56,291 nucleotides of DNA, taken from positions 1-56,291 of the IMG/VR virus record IMGVR_UViG_3300047557_001143; one strand, given 5' to 3'. Each line of letters starts with the position of its first letter. Position 1 is the stretch's first letter. The stretch is from a virus. Both the position numbers and the translations under genes were made by a program. The notes below the pieces were generated by a model. The model did not search any database. It was not told where the DNA came from and was given only the letters and a program-made list of their open reading frames with translations. Shown piece by piece: positions 16,896 through 31,601 of this stretch.

Positions 16896-18134
16896 ATGAG
16901 TTACAACTCGCCTTTCACCGGCAATGTGGTCCAACCGACCGATGTCTCTTTCCGGGCTATCACCCTCACGGCCAACACTCAGTTGGAGTGGCCGATCAAC
17001 GGCAACGCCACGGATGACTACGCAGCCCGGATCATGAATGTGACGGCGTCTTCGGGCGGTCTCGCCCTGTGGATGCCTCCGGCCAACCAGACCTCGGTGG
17101 GCAACGATGCGCTGATCCGTAATGTGGGCGCCAACACCTTCACGGTGAAGGACTACAACGGCACGAACACGCTGATCACGATCGCCGCGGGTGAGGCCAA
17201 GTACCTCTACATCACCTCCAACGCTAACGAGCAGGGCACCTGGGGCAATATCGCCTTCGGCACCGGAACCTCTGCAGCGGACGCGGCCTCTCTGGCCGGG
17301 TATGGGTTGGTGGCTAACGGCTCAACTCTTAACCAGAGCCACCCCTCTCAGTCTCTGATTGCGGCGTATACCTTCGTGGTCAACGACCGCGCCCAGACTT
17401 ACATCTGGACCGGCGGCACCACCACGGCGACGCTGCCGTCTGCTGTTGCGACTGGCAACAACTGGTTCGTGCTGTTCAAGAACAACGGCACCGGAACGGT
17501 CACGATCGGCACGACGGGCGGCCAACTGTTGGATGGCCAGACCTCAAAGGCCTTCGCCCCGGGAGAGTCGGCCTTCATCATCTCTACTGGAACGGCGTAT
17601 GTCACGGTGGGATACGGCACGAGTACGGAGTTCGAGTTCGGCGTGTTGACCAAGCCGGTGACCTCCGGCGCGTACACCCTGACGGCTTCTGAGGCCTCAA
17701 ACACGATCCAGTTCTACACCGGCACCCTGTCGGGGAATGTCACGGTCACCTACCCGCCGGTGGTGAATCTGTATGTGGTTTCTAACCAGACGGTAGCCGG
17801 AGGCTTCACCCTGACGGTGACAACCGGTATTGGCGGCTCTGCTACCGCGGTGATTCCTGCATCTGGTCAGGCAACACTGATCTGCGACGGGACGAACTTC
17901 TACAACGCCAACACCACCCAGGCAGGCGCCACCGCTCTCAGTTTGATCAACGGCACGGCAGGCTCTCCGTCTCTGAACTTTGCTTCCGAGACCAACTCTG
18001 GCGTGTATCGCCCAGGTGCAGGACGGTTCGGCATCTCCATCCTGGGCAACCTGATTGCTGATGTCACGGCCACGGGACTTGCAGTCAACGGGTCGGGCAA
18101 CTTCACTTCCGGCATCTCCGGCGGGGCATTCTGA
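16896..18134 (+). CDS. tail fibre / tail-associated beta protein
   Basis: 412 residues. The N-terminal half has short beta repeats with Asn/Gly turns (ITLTANTQLEWPINGN, LIRNVGANTFTVKDYNG, TITIAAGEAKYLYITSN). The C-terminal part (FASETNSGVYRPGAGRFGISILGN) is a conserved segment in phage fibre proteins, and the end (TSGISGGAF) resembles that of the gene at 5719. The stop overlaps the next start (TGATG). Probably a surface fibre or tail ornament bound near the adaptor and tail tube. Confidence 0.65.
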   Translation: MSYNSPFTGNVVQPTDVSFRAITLTANTQLEWPINGNATDDYAARIMNVTASSGGLALWMPPANQTSVGNDALIRNVGANTFTVKDYNGTNTLITIAAGEAKYLYITSNANEQGTWGNIAFGTGTSAADAASLAGYGLVANGSTLNQSHPSQSLIAAYTFVVNDRAQTYIWTGGTTTATLPSAVATGNNWFVLFKNNGTGTVTIGTTGGQLLDGQTSKAFAPGESAFIISTGTAYVTVGYGTSTEFEFGVLTKPVTSGAYTLTASEASNTIQFYTGTLSGNVTVTYPPVVNLYVVSNQTVAGGFTLTVTTGIGGSATAVIPASGQATLICDGTNFYNANTTQAGATALSLINGTAGSPSLNFASETNSGVYRPGAGRFGISILGNLIADVTATGLAVNGSGNFTSGISGGAF

Positions 18135-20400
18135 TGACCAAGAAGGTCTTCGCGCTCGATACCAAGCCCGGTATTCAGCGGGACGGAACTCTCTTTGACA
18201 AGGAGTTCTATGTCGACGGCCGGTGGGTGCGGTTTCAGCGCGGGCGGCCGCGCAAGATCGGCGGGTATCGTCAGATCACAGACAAGATGTCTGGACCTTC
18301 TCGGGGCATCTATGTGGTGCCCCGAAATGCATTCAACAACATCTACAACGGGTACTCTGACGGTCTGCAGGTCATTCCGGTGGACGACAACGGCACCGGC
18401 TCTGGCATCACCGACTACACCTTCGGCGGCCCGATCCTGACGACCAACACGCTCGTCGGGGGCTCTGGATACACCAACGGCACCTACACAGGCGTTCCGC
18501 TGTCATATGTGTCCTCCGGGACCGGTTCCGGGGCCTCTGCGACGATCGTGGTGTCTGGCGGTGCTGTGACTGCGGTGACGATCACGGGCGGCGGATACGG
18601 CTATCTGCAGTACGACAAACTGACCGCGGCCGCATCCTTGATCGGCGGCACCGGCTCGGGCTTTTCCGTGCAGGTGGCCACCGTCAACAGTTGCTTCACG
18701 CCTTCCGTCAACAACCTGTGGCAGTTCGACACTTTCACAGACTCCTCCGGATCTGGCGCAAACCTGCTCTTGGCGCACCCCTCTCAGGATCTTTCTCAGA
18801 TCGACGATGAGACGAACACGCCGGTGCTGTGCGGGCCTCTCACAGGCACAAACCTTCGCCCGGTAGGCGTGTTCACGGAAGTAGCGGCCACCATCACCAG
18901 TGGCTCCAACTCGGTGACTCTGGCCTCTGCCAACACCAACATCGGTGTCGGACAACTCATCACCGGGCCTGGAATCCCTGCAGGCACCTTTGTGCAGGCC
19001 ATCTCGACGACCACGCTGACCTTGAGCCAGAACGCCTCGGCGAGCGGCACGAATGTCACCCTGGTGTTCGACAACGAGGTGTCTGTGTCTGGCGGAGTGG
19101 TTTCTCTGCATCCGTATGTCTTCGTGTACGGCAATGACGGATTCCTGAGGAACTGCGCGGCCGGGAATATCGACGATTGGGTGTCGGCTGACGCTAACGA
19201 GGTCAATGTGGCCACCGGCAAGATTGTTCAAGGTCTTCCGGTTCGAGGCGGCTCTAACGCGCCTTCTGGGCTGTTCTGGAGCCTGGACTCCATCATCCGC
19301 GTGTCTTACGCGCCAACGAACATCGTGGTGGGCGGAACGACCATCACCCAATACTGGCGCTACGATGTGATCACCTCTCAGTCTTCCATCCTGTCGGCTC
19401 AGAGTGTGATTGAGTACGACGGCGTGTACTTCTGGTGCGGGACTGACCGATTTCTTCTGTACAACGGTGTAGTTAAAGAGATTCCGAACTCGATGAACCA
19501 GAACTGGTTCTTCGACAACCTGAACTACACCCAGAGGCAGAAGGTCTTCGCCACGAAGGTCCCCCGCTTTGGGGAGATCTGGTGGTTCTACCCTCGGGGC
19601 GACTCTGCTGAGTGCAACGACGCGATCATCTACAACATCCGTGAGAACACTTGGTATGACCTTGGGCAAGCCTTGGGCGCCCGTCGTTCTGCCGGGTACT
19701 TCTCCCAGGTTTTCCGCTTCCCGGTCAACGCCGGGTGGGAAGCCAACTACACCGGGGCAATCAACACCCTGTCCATCTCCAATGCGGGATCTGGCTACAC
19801 GGATGGCACTTACTCTTTCCAGACTCTCACCGGAGGGTCTGGATCTGGCGCCACGGCCACGATCGTCATCTCCGGAGGGTCTGCAATCTCTGTCATTCTG
19901 AAGGACAAGGGTATCAACTACGCCGTGGGCGACACCCTTACTGCAGCCATTCCTGGCGGAACCAACCTGCAGTTCACGATCGACACCACGGTGGACTTCG
20001 TGACCCTGTGGCAACACGAGGTTGGGACAGACGAAGTCGCTTTCGCTCAGGTCAACGCCATCGAGTCCTACTTTGAGACCTCTGATCTTGGATGGGTGGC
20101 TGGTGGGCCTTCTGAGCCGTCTCCGGTGGGCGAGAACCGGTGGCTACGGATCGAGCGGGTGGAGCCTGACTTCATCCAGTCTGGCGACATGGATCTGTAC
20201 ATCACGGGTCGTCCTTATGCTCAAGAGCAGGACAAGACGACGGGCCCCTATACCTTCGCCCCGGGGACTGGCAAGATCGACATGAAAGAGCAGCGTCGAG
20301 AGTTGCGCATGAAGTTCGTCTCCAATGTCGAAGGCGGCAACTATCAGTTGGGCAAGGTGATCGTCAACGCCGATGTGGGCGATGTCCGCGGATACTCGTC

Positions 20401-20404
<4 letters not shown>
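18134..20404 (+). CDS. tail-tube / stabilisation protein (P22 gp10 or T7 gp12-like)
   Basis: 756 residues. The start (DGTLFDKEFYVDGRWVRFQRGRPRKIGGY) and blocks such as LWQFDTFTD, NDGFLRNCAAGNIDDW, FWSLDSIIRVSYAP, FLLYNGVVKEIPNSMNQNWF and EIWWFYPRGDSAECNDAIIYN are characteristic of the large beta-propeller nozzle/stabilisation proteins of podoviruses. Two copies of a Gly-rich module (GGSGYTNGTY...GSGSGASATIVVSGGAV and GSGYTDGTY...GSGSGATATIVISGG) are inserted at about residues 100-185 and 540-620. It would plug the tail below the adaptor. Confidence 0.8.
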
Positions 20405-25519
<5,115 letters not shown>

Positions 25520-25529
25520 AGGAGCCGAT

Positions 25530-26462
25530 ATGTCACTCTTTGAAGGCAAAGCGCCGCCGGACATACAGACCACCAGAACTACGGCGGCTTCGGCTCCGAA
25601 GTATCTGACGGACTACCTGACTGATCTGGCATCGGCAGGTCAGTCTCAACTTGGCAAGACCGGCGAGGAGTTGGTGGCCGGCCAGGGGGCCCTGCAGCAG
25701 CAGGCCTTCAAGGAGGCTCCTGGTGCTCTGACGCGGTATCAGCAGCCCCTGTCCTCTGCCCTGTCGGCGGGACAGGCTGCTGCGGCTCCTACAACCGCGG
25801 CGGACATCTCGGCCTTCTACAACCCCTACGAGCAGCAGGTGGTGAACGATCTGGCCCGTCAGAGTGCCATGAATGTTCAGCAGACGATGCTGCCACAACT
25901 GCGAGGCGCTTTCGCGGGGACTGGGGCTTTCGGCAGCCGCCGGTATGCCGGAGCCACCGGACAGGCCCTGGCGGATGTTCAGCAGGATTTGTTGTCGCAG
26001 CAGGCAAAACTTCGTGCTGCAGGCTATACCTCTGCACTTGATGCCGCTCTGCGTCAACGCCAGACGCAAGCCCAGGCTGCGCAGGCTCTTGCAGGCACAG
26101 GCTCTGCTGAAGTGGGTGCGGCCAAGAACTACCTGGATGTTCTGTCCAACCTTGGACAGCAGCAGCAGGCATACGAGCAAGCCAAGATTGAGGCTCCTCT
26201 GATGCGGGCTCAGAATGTGGCGCAGATCATGCGCGGGTACACCTACCCGACGACCGTGGAGGAGACCTATAAGGGTCCCGGCACTGTTTATCAGCCCTCT
26301 CCGCTGCAGCAGATTGCCGGCCTAGGCGCTCTGCTTGGGTCTGGCTTCAATACTCCCGGCGGATGGGGCAACAGATTGGCCGGCCTGTTTGGCCGATTTG
26401 TGAGAGACCTTCCTGGTAGTCAGCCTGACTGGTGGCCCGAGGGCATTGAAGGGGGACCGTAA
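25530..26462 (+). CDS. putative internal virion (ejection) protein
   Basis: 310 residues; ATG at 25530 after AAGGAG. Long Ala/Gln-rich helices dominate (AKLRAAGYTSALDAALRQRQTQAQAAQAL, NLGQQQQAYEQAKIEAPLMRAQNVAQIM), with a conserved ISAFYNPYEQQVVNDLARQ start and a FAGTGAFGSRRYAG turn. This composition and the position between the tail block and two similar genes fit the internal core/ejection proteins of podoviruses, which pass through the tail into the host. The C-terminus is Gly/Pro/Trp-rich. Confidence 0.7.
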   Translation: MSLFEGKAPPDIQTTRTTAASAPKYLTDYLTDLASAGQSQLGKTGEELVAGQGALQQQAFKEAPGALTRYQQPLSSALSAGQAAAAPTTAADISAFYNPYEQQVVNDLARQSAMNVQQTMLPQLRGAFAGTGAFGSRRYAGATGQALADVQQDLLSQQAKLRAAGYTSALDAALRQRQTQAQAAQALAGTGSAEVGAAKNYLDVLSNLGQQQQAYEQAKIEAPLMRAQNVAQIMRGYTYPTTVEETYKGPGTVYQPSPLQQIAGLGALLGSGFNTPGGWGNRLAGLFGRFVRDLPGSQPDWWPEGIEGGP

Positions 26463-26464
26463 GC

Positions 26465-28474
26465 ATGGCAACTGCACCCAAGACTAGCGCACGGTCTTAC
26501 TACGCCGAAACTCCCGAAGAGAAGTCAAAACTTGAGGCTTTAATGGAGAGCCGCAAGCGTCTTCAGGACGCACTGGCCTCTCGCAGTGATCCATTGTTTG
26601 ATCCTACCCTCTTGGCTATTGCTCAGGGAATGCTTGCGCCAACTAGGAGTGGGTCTTTTGGTGAGGCATTGAGCAATGTTGCCGGTTTAGTAGGCCCTGC
26701 GCAGGCTGCCGAAGAAAAGCGGATTCTTGAAAATGCTCAGATTCGCGCAGAACTCGCAGCACAGGATTTCTTAGTAGAGCAACAGGCTGAAACCGCAAGG
26801 CAGATGGCGCGGCAGCCGTCAATTTTTGATGTCATGGCTGGGCGGGCGGGCCCAAGCGCTCTAGGCGGCGCCCCCGCCTCTGCTCAGGCAGTGCCTACAA
26901 CTCCCATCGGAGTTCCCGGGGAAGTTCCTAGTAAGGCCCCCGGCGCGGCTCAAATGGGGCCGGCAACCGGCGGCAGGAATGTGTTGCAGGGGCTTGAGAT
27001 GATTGAGCAGCAATTCAGGTCTCCGCGTCCTGAAATGCAGGCTCGGGCGAAGCAGAACTTGGAACTTTGGCAAGCGGCCAACAAAGATCAATTTAAAGTT
27101 GAGAACCGAGTTGTCTACGATATGTTCAATGTAGACGCTAACGGCCGACCCCGTATCGTTGCCGATCTTGGCGAGCAGAAGCCTTATGAGATTACCTACA
27201 AAGGACAAGGTCGATCTGTGCCCGCAACTGCTGTTGAGGTTCAAGAGTACAGGGATCAACAGATGCGCGGCCCCGAGGCTGAAGAGGCGGCCTTCAATCG
27301 TTTGTTTAAGGGGCGCAGAAGTGGCGTAGAGTCTATGCCGTTTGGCGGTGAGCGCGGGATGTTCTCTGTTCGGATTCCCGATCCTGCCAACCCCACTCAG
27401 TTGCTGACCTTGACTGGAGAGGCGACTGCGCGTCAGCGGGCACTGCTTGAAGAGGCTCAAGAACGGGCGTTCAAGACTGGGGACTTTGGCGAACTTCAGC
27501 GTATGTATACGGAAGCCACTGGCCAGGGCGCGTATCGCCCAAGAGGTCCTGCTGCGGCTCCTGGAGCGCCCGCTCCCGCCGGAGCCCCTGCCGGTGCGCC
27601 ATCAGCAAGAATTCCCTCTGCTGAACAGGCCAAGCGCGATCAAGACAGCCAAGCGATCCTTCGAGACGAGTTGTCGAAGACAAGTCAGCGTGTGGCGGAT
27701 GCGATTCGGGACAACAACCCCGAAGAAGAGCGGCGTGCCCGGTCTGACATCTTGGCCATTCGTCGGCAACTGGACTCTATGCAGGGGGTTCCTGCAGGCC
27801 TGTCTGTCGATCCAGAGTTAGCATCGCTGCCTGTTGGCGAACAGGTCAAGATTACGATTGACCGAATCAAGGCGAGCGACAAGGAAGCCGGCGATCAGAT
27901 GGCGTTGATCCGCCAAGTTGGCTCTCCTGCTCAGGTCACTGCTTCCGATCGCAGAAACCAAGAGATTTTGACTTTGGCCAGAGAGAATCCCAAGGTCTTC
28001 AACCTGATGGCTCGGCAGGGGCTGTTTACGGCTCTCGCTGCTTCTGCTAATGAAGGCTTCAAGGTTGGTCAGTATTCTGTTTCTGCGCCGGTTCAAACCT
28101 TCTTGCAGAAGTTGAATCTGACTCCTCAAGAGCAAGCGGTTGCGCGTCGCGTGACCATGCTGCTTGACGAAGAGTTCTTCAACAGAGCGGTCTACAACAA
28201 GACTGTGCTTGGGCCTCAGATCTCAAACGCAGACGCTACGCTGATGAAGTCGCCGATGGCTCGGCCAGAGGACTCTGCCAAGGTCATCGCCTACTGGGCG
28301 CAGCACGCTCTGCTGACAAACCGTCAGGCGGCTGAACTCTACAACGCGGCCATGAAGTACCCGGCAAACCGCAGCCCGAGAGGGTTTATTGCGCAGGATG
28401 CCGCCAACATCATGAACACTTACACGCCGCGGTATCAGGTGCTGCAGCAGAGATTCTCCGCAGGAGGTCAATGA
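26465..28474 (+). CDS. putative internal virion (ejection) protein
   Basis: 669 residues, starting two bases after the previous stop. Mostly helical with long charged stretches, an N-terminal DPTLLAIAQGMLAPTRSGSFGEALSNV segment found in related phage core proteins, and a Pro/Ala-rich hinge around residues 365-390. No enzyme motif is obvious to me. Position in a three-gene block after the tail proteins and the lack of any tape-measure gene support an ejection role. The stop overlaps the next ATG by one base. Confidence 0.65.
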   Translation: MATAPKTSARSYYAETPEEKSKLEALMESRKRLQDALASRSDPLFDPTLLAIAQGMLAPTRSGSFGEALSNVAGLVGPAQAAEEKRILENAQIRAELAAQDFLVEQQAETARQMARQPSIFDVMAGRAGPSALGGAPASAQAVPTTPIGVPGEVPSKAPGAAQMGPATGGRNVLQGLEMIEQQFRSPRPEMQARAKQNLELWQAANKDQFKVENRVVYDMFNVDANGRPRIVADLGEQKPYEITYKGQGRSVPATAVEVQEYRDQQMRGPEAEEAAFNRLFKGRRSGVESMPFGGERGMFSVRIPDPANPTQLLTLTGEATARQRALLEEAQERAFKTGDFGELQRMYTEATGQGAYRPRGPAAAPGAPAPAGAPAGAPSARIPSAEQAKRDQDSQAILRDELSKTSQRVADAIRDNNPEEERRARSDILAIRRQLDSMQGVPAGLSVDPELASLPVGEQVKITIDRIKASDKEAGDQMALIRQVGSPAQVTASDRRNQEILTLARENPKVFNLMARQGLFTALAASANEGFKVGQYSVSAPVQTFLQKLNLTPQEQAVARRVTMLLDEEFFNRAVYNKTVLGPQISNADATLMKSPMARPEDSAKVIAYWAQHALLTNRQAAELYNAAMKYPANRSPRGFIAQDAANIMNTYTPRYQVLQQRFSAGGQ

Positions 28475-29514
28475 TGGCCAAAGACAAAGACGATGATGTC
28501 GAGAAGTGGCTGAAGGAGAACCTCCCTCAGTACGAGGAAACCGTCAAGGCGCTTCCAGATATGGAAGTGACTGTTGATGAGAAGAAGACGCCTATCCCCA
28601 TCTCTCCTGAGGACCGCCTGACATATGGCGCAATCGGTGCCGGCGTCGGAGCCGCTGCTTCAAAGGGCATGGCCAATCGACTCGTTGCTCAGAGGCTTGC
28701 TCAAGGTAAGCCGGTTCCGCCTTCTCTCTTCAGCGCGGCAAGTCCTTCTGCTCGGGCAGTTCGCGCAGCCCCAACCGCTCCCGCTCCTGCTCCCATGGCG
28801 CCCCCTATGGGAGCCCCGACAGTACCTGGGCGAAGTGTCACAGATCAAATCCTGCAGGGCACGATTGAGGACGGCGCTACTGGACGGGCCAGGACCACGG
28901 GATTCAATGTCCAAACAGCCCAGGAAGCCGCTCGTCAGCGTCAGATGGCCGAACTCATTGAAGAGATGCGCCGTCGTGGTGTTGTCGGTCAGTCTGCCAA
29001 GGATCTCTTTGCTTCCCTGCCGGGAATGACCTCCACTCCCTCAGGCGTTCTGACGCCTCGGGCTGAGGCTCCGACTACCGCCGGCCCTCGTCCTGCTCCT
29101 GCAGCCCCGTTTATGGGCCCTCCTGAGCCTCCTACGACGGGCGGCTACACCATGCAACAGAGGCCTGGGGCCCTGCAGCAGGCTGCCGGGATGGCCAAGC
29201 GTGGCATGGGGGCAATCGCATCTCCTGTTGCTGAAGTCGGAGGTGCGTTGCTGTCCTCTCCTCGGATCTCTGGCGCACTAGGTGGCGCGGGTGTGGCAGA
29301 AAGTGCCATGCAGTATCTGAGCCGTCAGGATGCAGATCCGATGGGGGCAAAAGTTTCCGTAGGCACAGGGATGTTGGGGCTACTCTCGCTGCTGCCCCAA
29401 ATTACTCCGGCCACAAGGATGGCGGCGGGCGTTTTGTCTCCGCTCGGGATGTATCTCTACGACAAGTTGATGCCGTACAAGTCTGTTTTAGAGCAGCCTC
29501 CGCCGCAGCAATAG
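28474..29514 (+). CDS. putative internal virion protein, Ala/Pro-rich
   Basis: 346 residues. Of the tandem ATGATG at 28471, the second ATG (28474) is the better start because AGGAGG (28462-28467) then has normal spacing. It has an acidic N-terminus (KDKDDDVEKWLKENLPQYEETV), a Gly/Ala segment near residues 50-65 that could be membrane-active (YGAIGAGVGAAASKGMA), Pro/Ala-rich linkers and another hydrophobic stretch near the end. It is the last gene of the rightward late block and ends 40 bases before a strong terminator. Confidence 0.6.
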   Translation: MAKDKDDDVEKWLKENLPQYEETVKALPDMEVTVDEKKTPIPISPEDRLTYGAIGAGVGAAASKGMANRLVAQRLAQGKPVPPSLFSAASPSARAVRAAPTAPAPAPMAPPMGAPTVPGRSVTDQILQGTIEDGATGRARTTGFNVQTAQEAARQRQMAELIEEMRRRGVVGQSAKDLFASLPGMTSTPSGVLTPRAEAPTTAGPRPAPAAPFMGPPEPPTTGGYTMQQRPGALQQAAGMAKRGMGAIASPVAEVGGALLSSPRISGALGGAGVAESAMQYLSRQDADPMGAKVSVGTGMLGLLSLLPQITPATRMAAGVLSPLGMYLYDKLMPYKSVLEQPPPQQ

Positions 29515-29553
29515 GTTTCTCCTTCTCTCTGCAGTTGCCAAACCAAGAGAGTT

Positions 29554-29576
29554 GAGCCCCTTCGGGGGCTCTTTTT
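29554..29576 (+). terminator. terminator between convergent operons
   Basis: GAGCCCC (29554-29560), loop TTCG, GGGGCTC (29565-29571), then TTTTTAT. The perfect 7-bp stem with UUCG loop ends the rightward late block. The leftward operon's last gene ends at 29575, inside the T run, so the hairpin may also help stop leftward transcription. Confidence 0.9.
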
Positions 29577-29799
29577 ATGCGTGTCCGCCGGTGCAGGACA
29601 TCAGCAGAACCGTCCGCTCGTGGACCTGCTCTATCTCTGACATCGCCTGTTCATAACCGCGGTCGAAGATCAGCGAGATGACCTTGCACTGATAGGCGTC
29701 TTCAGTCCTGACGCCCTTGTCATACTCCTCGGCCAACTCGGCAATCTCTTCCCAGTTGCCTTCGAGTTGGCCTTTGGAGTTGATCTTCAGTAGGATCAT
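29575..29799 (-). CDS. small early protein, unknown
   Basis: 74 residues from ATG at 29799, which overlaps the upstream gene's stop (ATGA). A start at 29817 is possible but would overlap more. Acidic and helical (WEEIAELAEEYDKG, YEQAMSEIEQVHERTVLLM), ending CTGGHA. It is the last gene of the leftward early operon. No family recognised; such small acidic early proteins often bind host proteins. Confidence 0.6.
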   Translation of the reverse strand: MILLKINSKGQLEGNWEEIAELAEEYDKGVRTEDAYQCKVISLIFDRGYEQAMSEIEQVHERTVLLMSCTGGHA

Positions 29800-29996
29800 T
29801 TCTGGGCCTTGAGCCACTTACGAAGCAGGACACCTTGCTCGACCAGTTCATCGGTCAAGGCAAGGGCCTGCTTGTAGTCGTTCTCCAGGCAAGCATCATG
29901 AATGAGGCGCTCCAACTTCTCCACCTTCATGAGGTAGGTGGAGTAGTCAGAGAAGTCCTCGGTTTCGGGCTTTGTCAACCAGTGAATCAATTTCAT
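29796..29996 (-). CDS. small early protein, unknown
   Basis: 66 residues from ATG at 29996, chosen because GAGAGG lies just upstream; an upstream ATG at 30029 is weaker. Helical and charged (YLMKVEKLERLIHDACLENDYKQALALTDELVEQGVLLRKWL), with a possible coiled coil. It overlaps the upstream gene by 50 bases and the downstream start by four. No family recognised. Confidence 0.6.
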   Translation of the reverse strand: MKLIHWLTKPETEDFSDYSTYLMKVEKLERLIHDACLENDYKQALALTDELVEQGVLLRKWLKAQK

Positions 29997-30171
29997 ACAA
30001 GGCCTCTCTGTCGGCCACATAGGAGGCATTCCCTGCGGCCATGACTTCTCTCACCTCATGATACCGCTTGGCATCATCTTCCATCTGCTTGAGCATGACC
30101 AGAAAAAGGGGCAACTGAGATTCAGTCCACCCCTCTCCGAAGATCGCCGTGATGAACTCTTCGGGCGTCAC
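29947..30171 (-). CDS. small early protein, unknown
   Basis: 74 residues, four-base overlap with the upstream gene. Starts MTPEEFITAIFGEGWTESQLPLF, then a charged helix with two Tyr. Helical, soluble, no known motif. The tight overlaps show it is translated with its neighbours. Confidence 0.6.
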   Translation of the reverse strand: MTPEEFITAIFGEGWTESQLPLFLVMLKQMEDDAKRYHEVREVMAAGNASYVADREALYEIDSLVDKARNRGLL

Positions 30172-30389
30172 AAGGGGCCTCGCTTGGCCTCCAGTGCGTC
30201 TGCCACCTGAGCATTGAGGCTTCTGACGAACTCAATGCACAGATCCCGCTCCATCTTGGCGATCTTGGGCGCTGCTGCTTCGATGAACCCGTTGGCCATC
30301 TTGATGAGGTCTTCTTCGAGGAGGGCATAGTTCTCCTCCAACCACATCCCGCGGAAGGCAGCCTTGATCTCTTCGTTGTTGAGGATCAT
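30168..30389 (-). CDS. small early protein, unknown
   Basis: 73 residues (MILNNEEIKAAFRGMW...), acidic and helical, with overlapping ATGA junctions on both sides. The sequence looks like a single helical bundle (LLEEDLIKMANGFIEAAAPKIAKMERDL). No family recognised. Confidence 0.6.
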   Translation of the reverse strand: MILNNEEIKAAFRGMWLEENYALLEEDLIKMANGFIEAAAPKIAKMERDLCIEFVRSLNAQVADALEAKRGPL

Positions 30390-30646
30390 GCGCGTGCCTT
30401 CCGTGCGGTTTTGCGGCCAGGGCGAGCGCGAGGAGTACCGTCCTTCTTCAGGCCGTAGGGAGCATGATCCTTGCCAACCATCGAGTGATGGACGGCGATG
30501 GGAGTGGAGATCGTGACGGTGCTAGTCTTCTTAGACTCCGTTTCGCAATCTTTGAAGTAGTTTTTCAAGAGGTTGATCTTGTGCTCAACCGCCTCGCGGA
30601 TGAAGTTGAGTTCGTCCCGCGTCACATCAATCGTAATTCGTTCCAT
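30386..30646 (-). CDS. small basic early protein with AT-hook-like tail
   Basis: 86 residues from ATG at 30646 (AAGGAGAG just upstream decides this start over 30694). The N-terminus (ITIDVTRDELNFIREAVEHKINLLKNYF) looks like a ribbon-helix-helix-type strand plus helix. The C-terminus (KKDGTPRARPGRKTARKARA) carries an R-P-G-R-K core like an AT-hook and could bind DNA. Possibly a transcriptional regulator of the early region; this is inference. Confidence 0.6.
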   Translation of the reverse strand: MERITIDVTRDELNFIREAVEHKINLLKNYFKDCETESKKTSTVTISTPIAVHHSMVGKDHAPYGLKKDGTPRARPGRKTARKARA

Positions 30647-30656
30647 TGTTCTCTCC

Positions 30657-30827
30657 TTAGAAAAAGCCAAACCAAACGCCAGTTCCGTGGACACAGCCCA
30701 CGGGGAAGAAGATCGCGCCGGCCAGTAGAAGAATCCACTTGCTCGTCGAGATCGACACCACGATGTGTGTCAGCCACGCCAACACAGTCCAGATCACGAG
30801 CACTACGCTCAGGAAGTTGTCACTCAT
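30657..30827 (-). CDS. tiny two-segment membrane protein
   Basis: 56 residues, starting MSDNFLSVVLVIWTVLAWL. Two hydrophobic stretches (about 6-25 and 31-45) with a short polar turn between them. GGAGAG lies about 7 bases before the ATG at 30827. The start overlaps the nuclease gene's stop by eight bases, and the stop is 11 bases before the next start, so it fits the operon exactly. Function unknown; small early phage membrane proteins often modulate the host envelope or exclude other phages. Confidence 0.7.
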   Translation of the reverse strand: MSDNFLSVVLVIWTVLAWLTHIVVSISTSKWILLLAGAIFFPVGCVHGTGVWFGFF

Positions 30828-31593
30828 CTGTTCTCTCCAATCCGCTCTTCGCGTACCAGAACTGCAGGAGGCTGTTGAACATCTTCCACCCGCGCTCCAG
30901 ATCTTCTTGACTCCACTCCCTGACTACGACCAGTCCCGGCTGCGTCACCGAGACGAAGACATTCGCGCAGCGGGCTTTTGGAAGGCCTAAACCAACTCGG
31001 TATGACGCTAGTTGCATGAGGTGTTCATCAAAGCCCTGAGCCTTGTCCATGGTCTCCTCAGTGAACTCCTTGGTCTTGAAGTCGATCACGACTCCCTGGC
31101 CGTCCTGAGAATGGAGGTCGACCTTTCCGCCGAATCCGTCCCTGGCGAAGGACTTCTCCGTAGACCACTCTAGGTTGCCGAAGATCTTGACGATTTCGGA
31201 CTCCGTCCCGGCCACAGACTCGGCGAACTTGGTGGTGACATGGCGCGTCTCGAAGAATGATTCGAGGGCGGCGTGGACCTCAGAACCCCGCTCCGCGGCC
31301 ATCTTGGCCTGCTCTTTCGAGTCCGCCTGGATGCGGCTGATGAATGACTCTTCCGACTCCTCCGGGGCCCGGGGAAGGGTAAGGGCGGCAAGCATCATCT
31401 GCTGCAGTTTCCAAGCCTCCAGGCCCGGAGAGGCTGCACATTTGATGATGGTGGTCACAGAAGGGACGAGCCCCAACTTCCTCGCATCCCGCAGGGTGGT
31501 CGGTCGTGGGTGCCCGTCCTTGTTCTTGACCGTGTATGCCGGCTCACCGGTACGGGTGTACCAGTGCTGACTTTCGGATGCACGGACGATCAT
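30820..31593 (-). CDS. PD-(D/E)XK exonuclease, RecB/Cas4-like
   Basis: 257 residues. Motifs in order: GSEVHAAL (His 107), an EKSF Glu (146), GGKVDL (Asp 159) and VVIDFKTK (Asp 171, Lys 173), which is the complete metal-binding core of the RecB/Cas4-type PD-(D/E)XK fold, plus a conserved QLASYR at about 195. Such phage proteins are typically recombination exonucleases. The next upstream gene is an SSB-like protein, a usual partner. No four-Cys iron-sulphur cluster is visible, unlike true Cas4. Confidence 0.85.
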   Translation of the reverse strand: MIVRASESQHWYTRTGEPAYTVKNKDGHPRPTTLRDARKLGLVPSVTTIIKCAASPGLEAWKLQQMMLAALTLPRAPEESEESFISRIQADSKEQAKMAAERGSEVHAALESFFETRHVTTKFAESVAGTESEIVKIFGNLEWSTEKSFARDGFGGKVDLHSQDGQGVVIDFKTKEFTEETMDKAQGFDEHLMQLASYRVGLGLPKARCANVFVSVTQPGLVVVREWSQEDLERGWKMFNSLLQFWYAKSGLERTDE

Positions 31594-31601
31594 AACTACT
31601 C

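Noticed and set aside
18503-20017. 504-codon reverse frame opposite the tail-tube gene
   Set aside because: Shadow frame; the forward gene has clear family blocks over the same bases.
30820-31593. Cas4 as part of a CRISPR system
   Set aside because: No cas1, cas2 or repeat array, and no four-Cys cluster; fits a phage recombination exonuclease.
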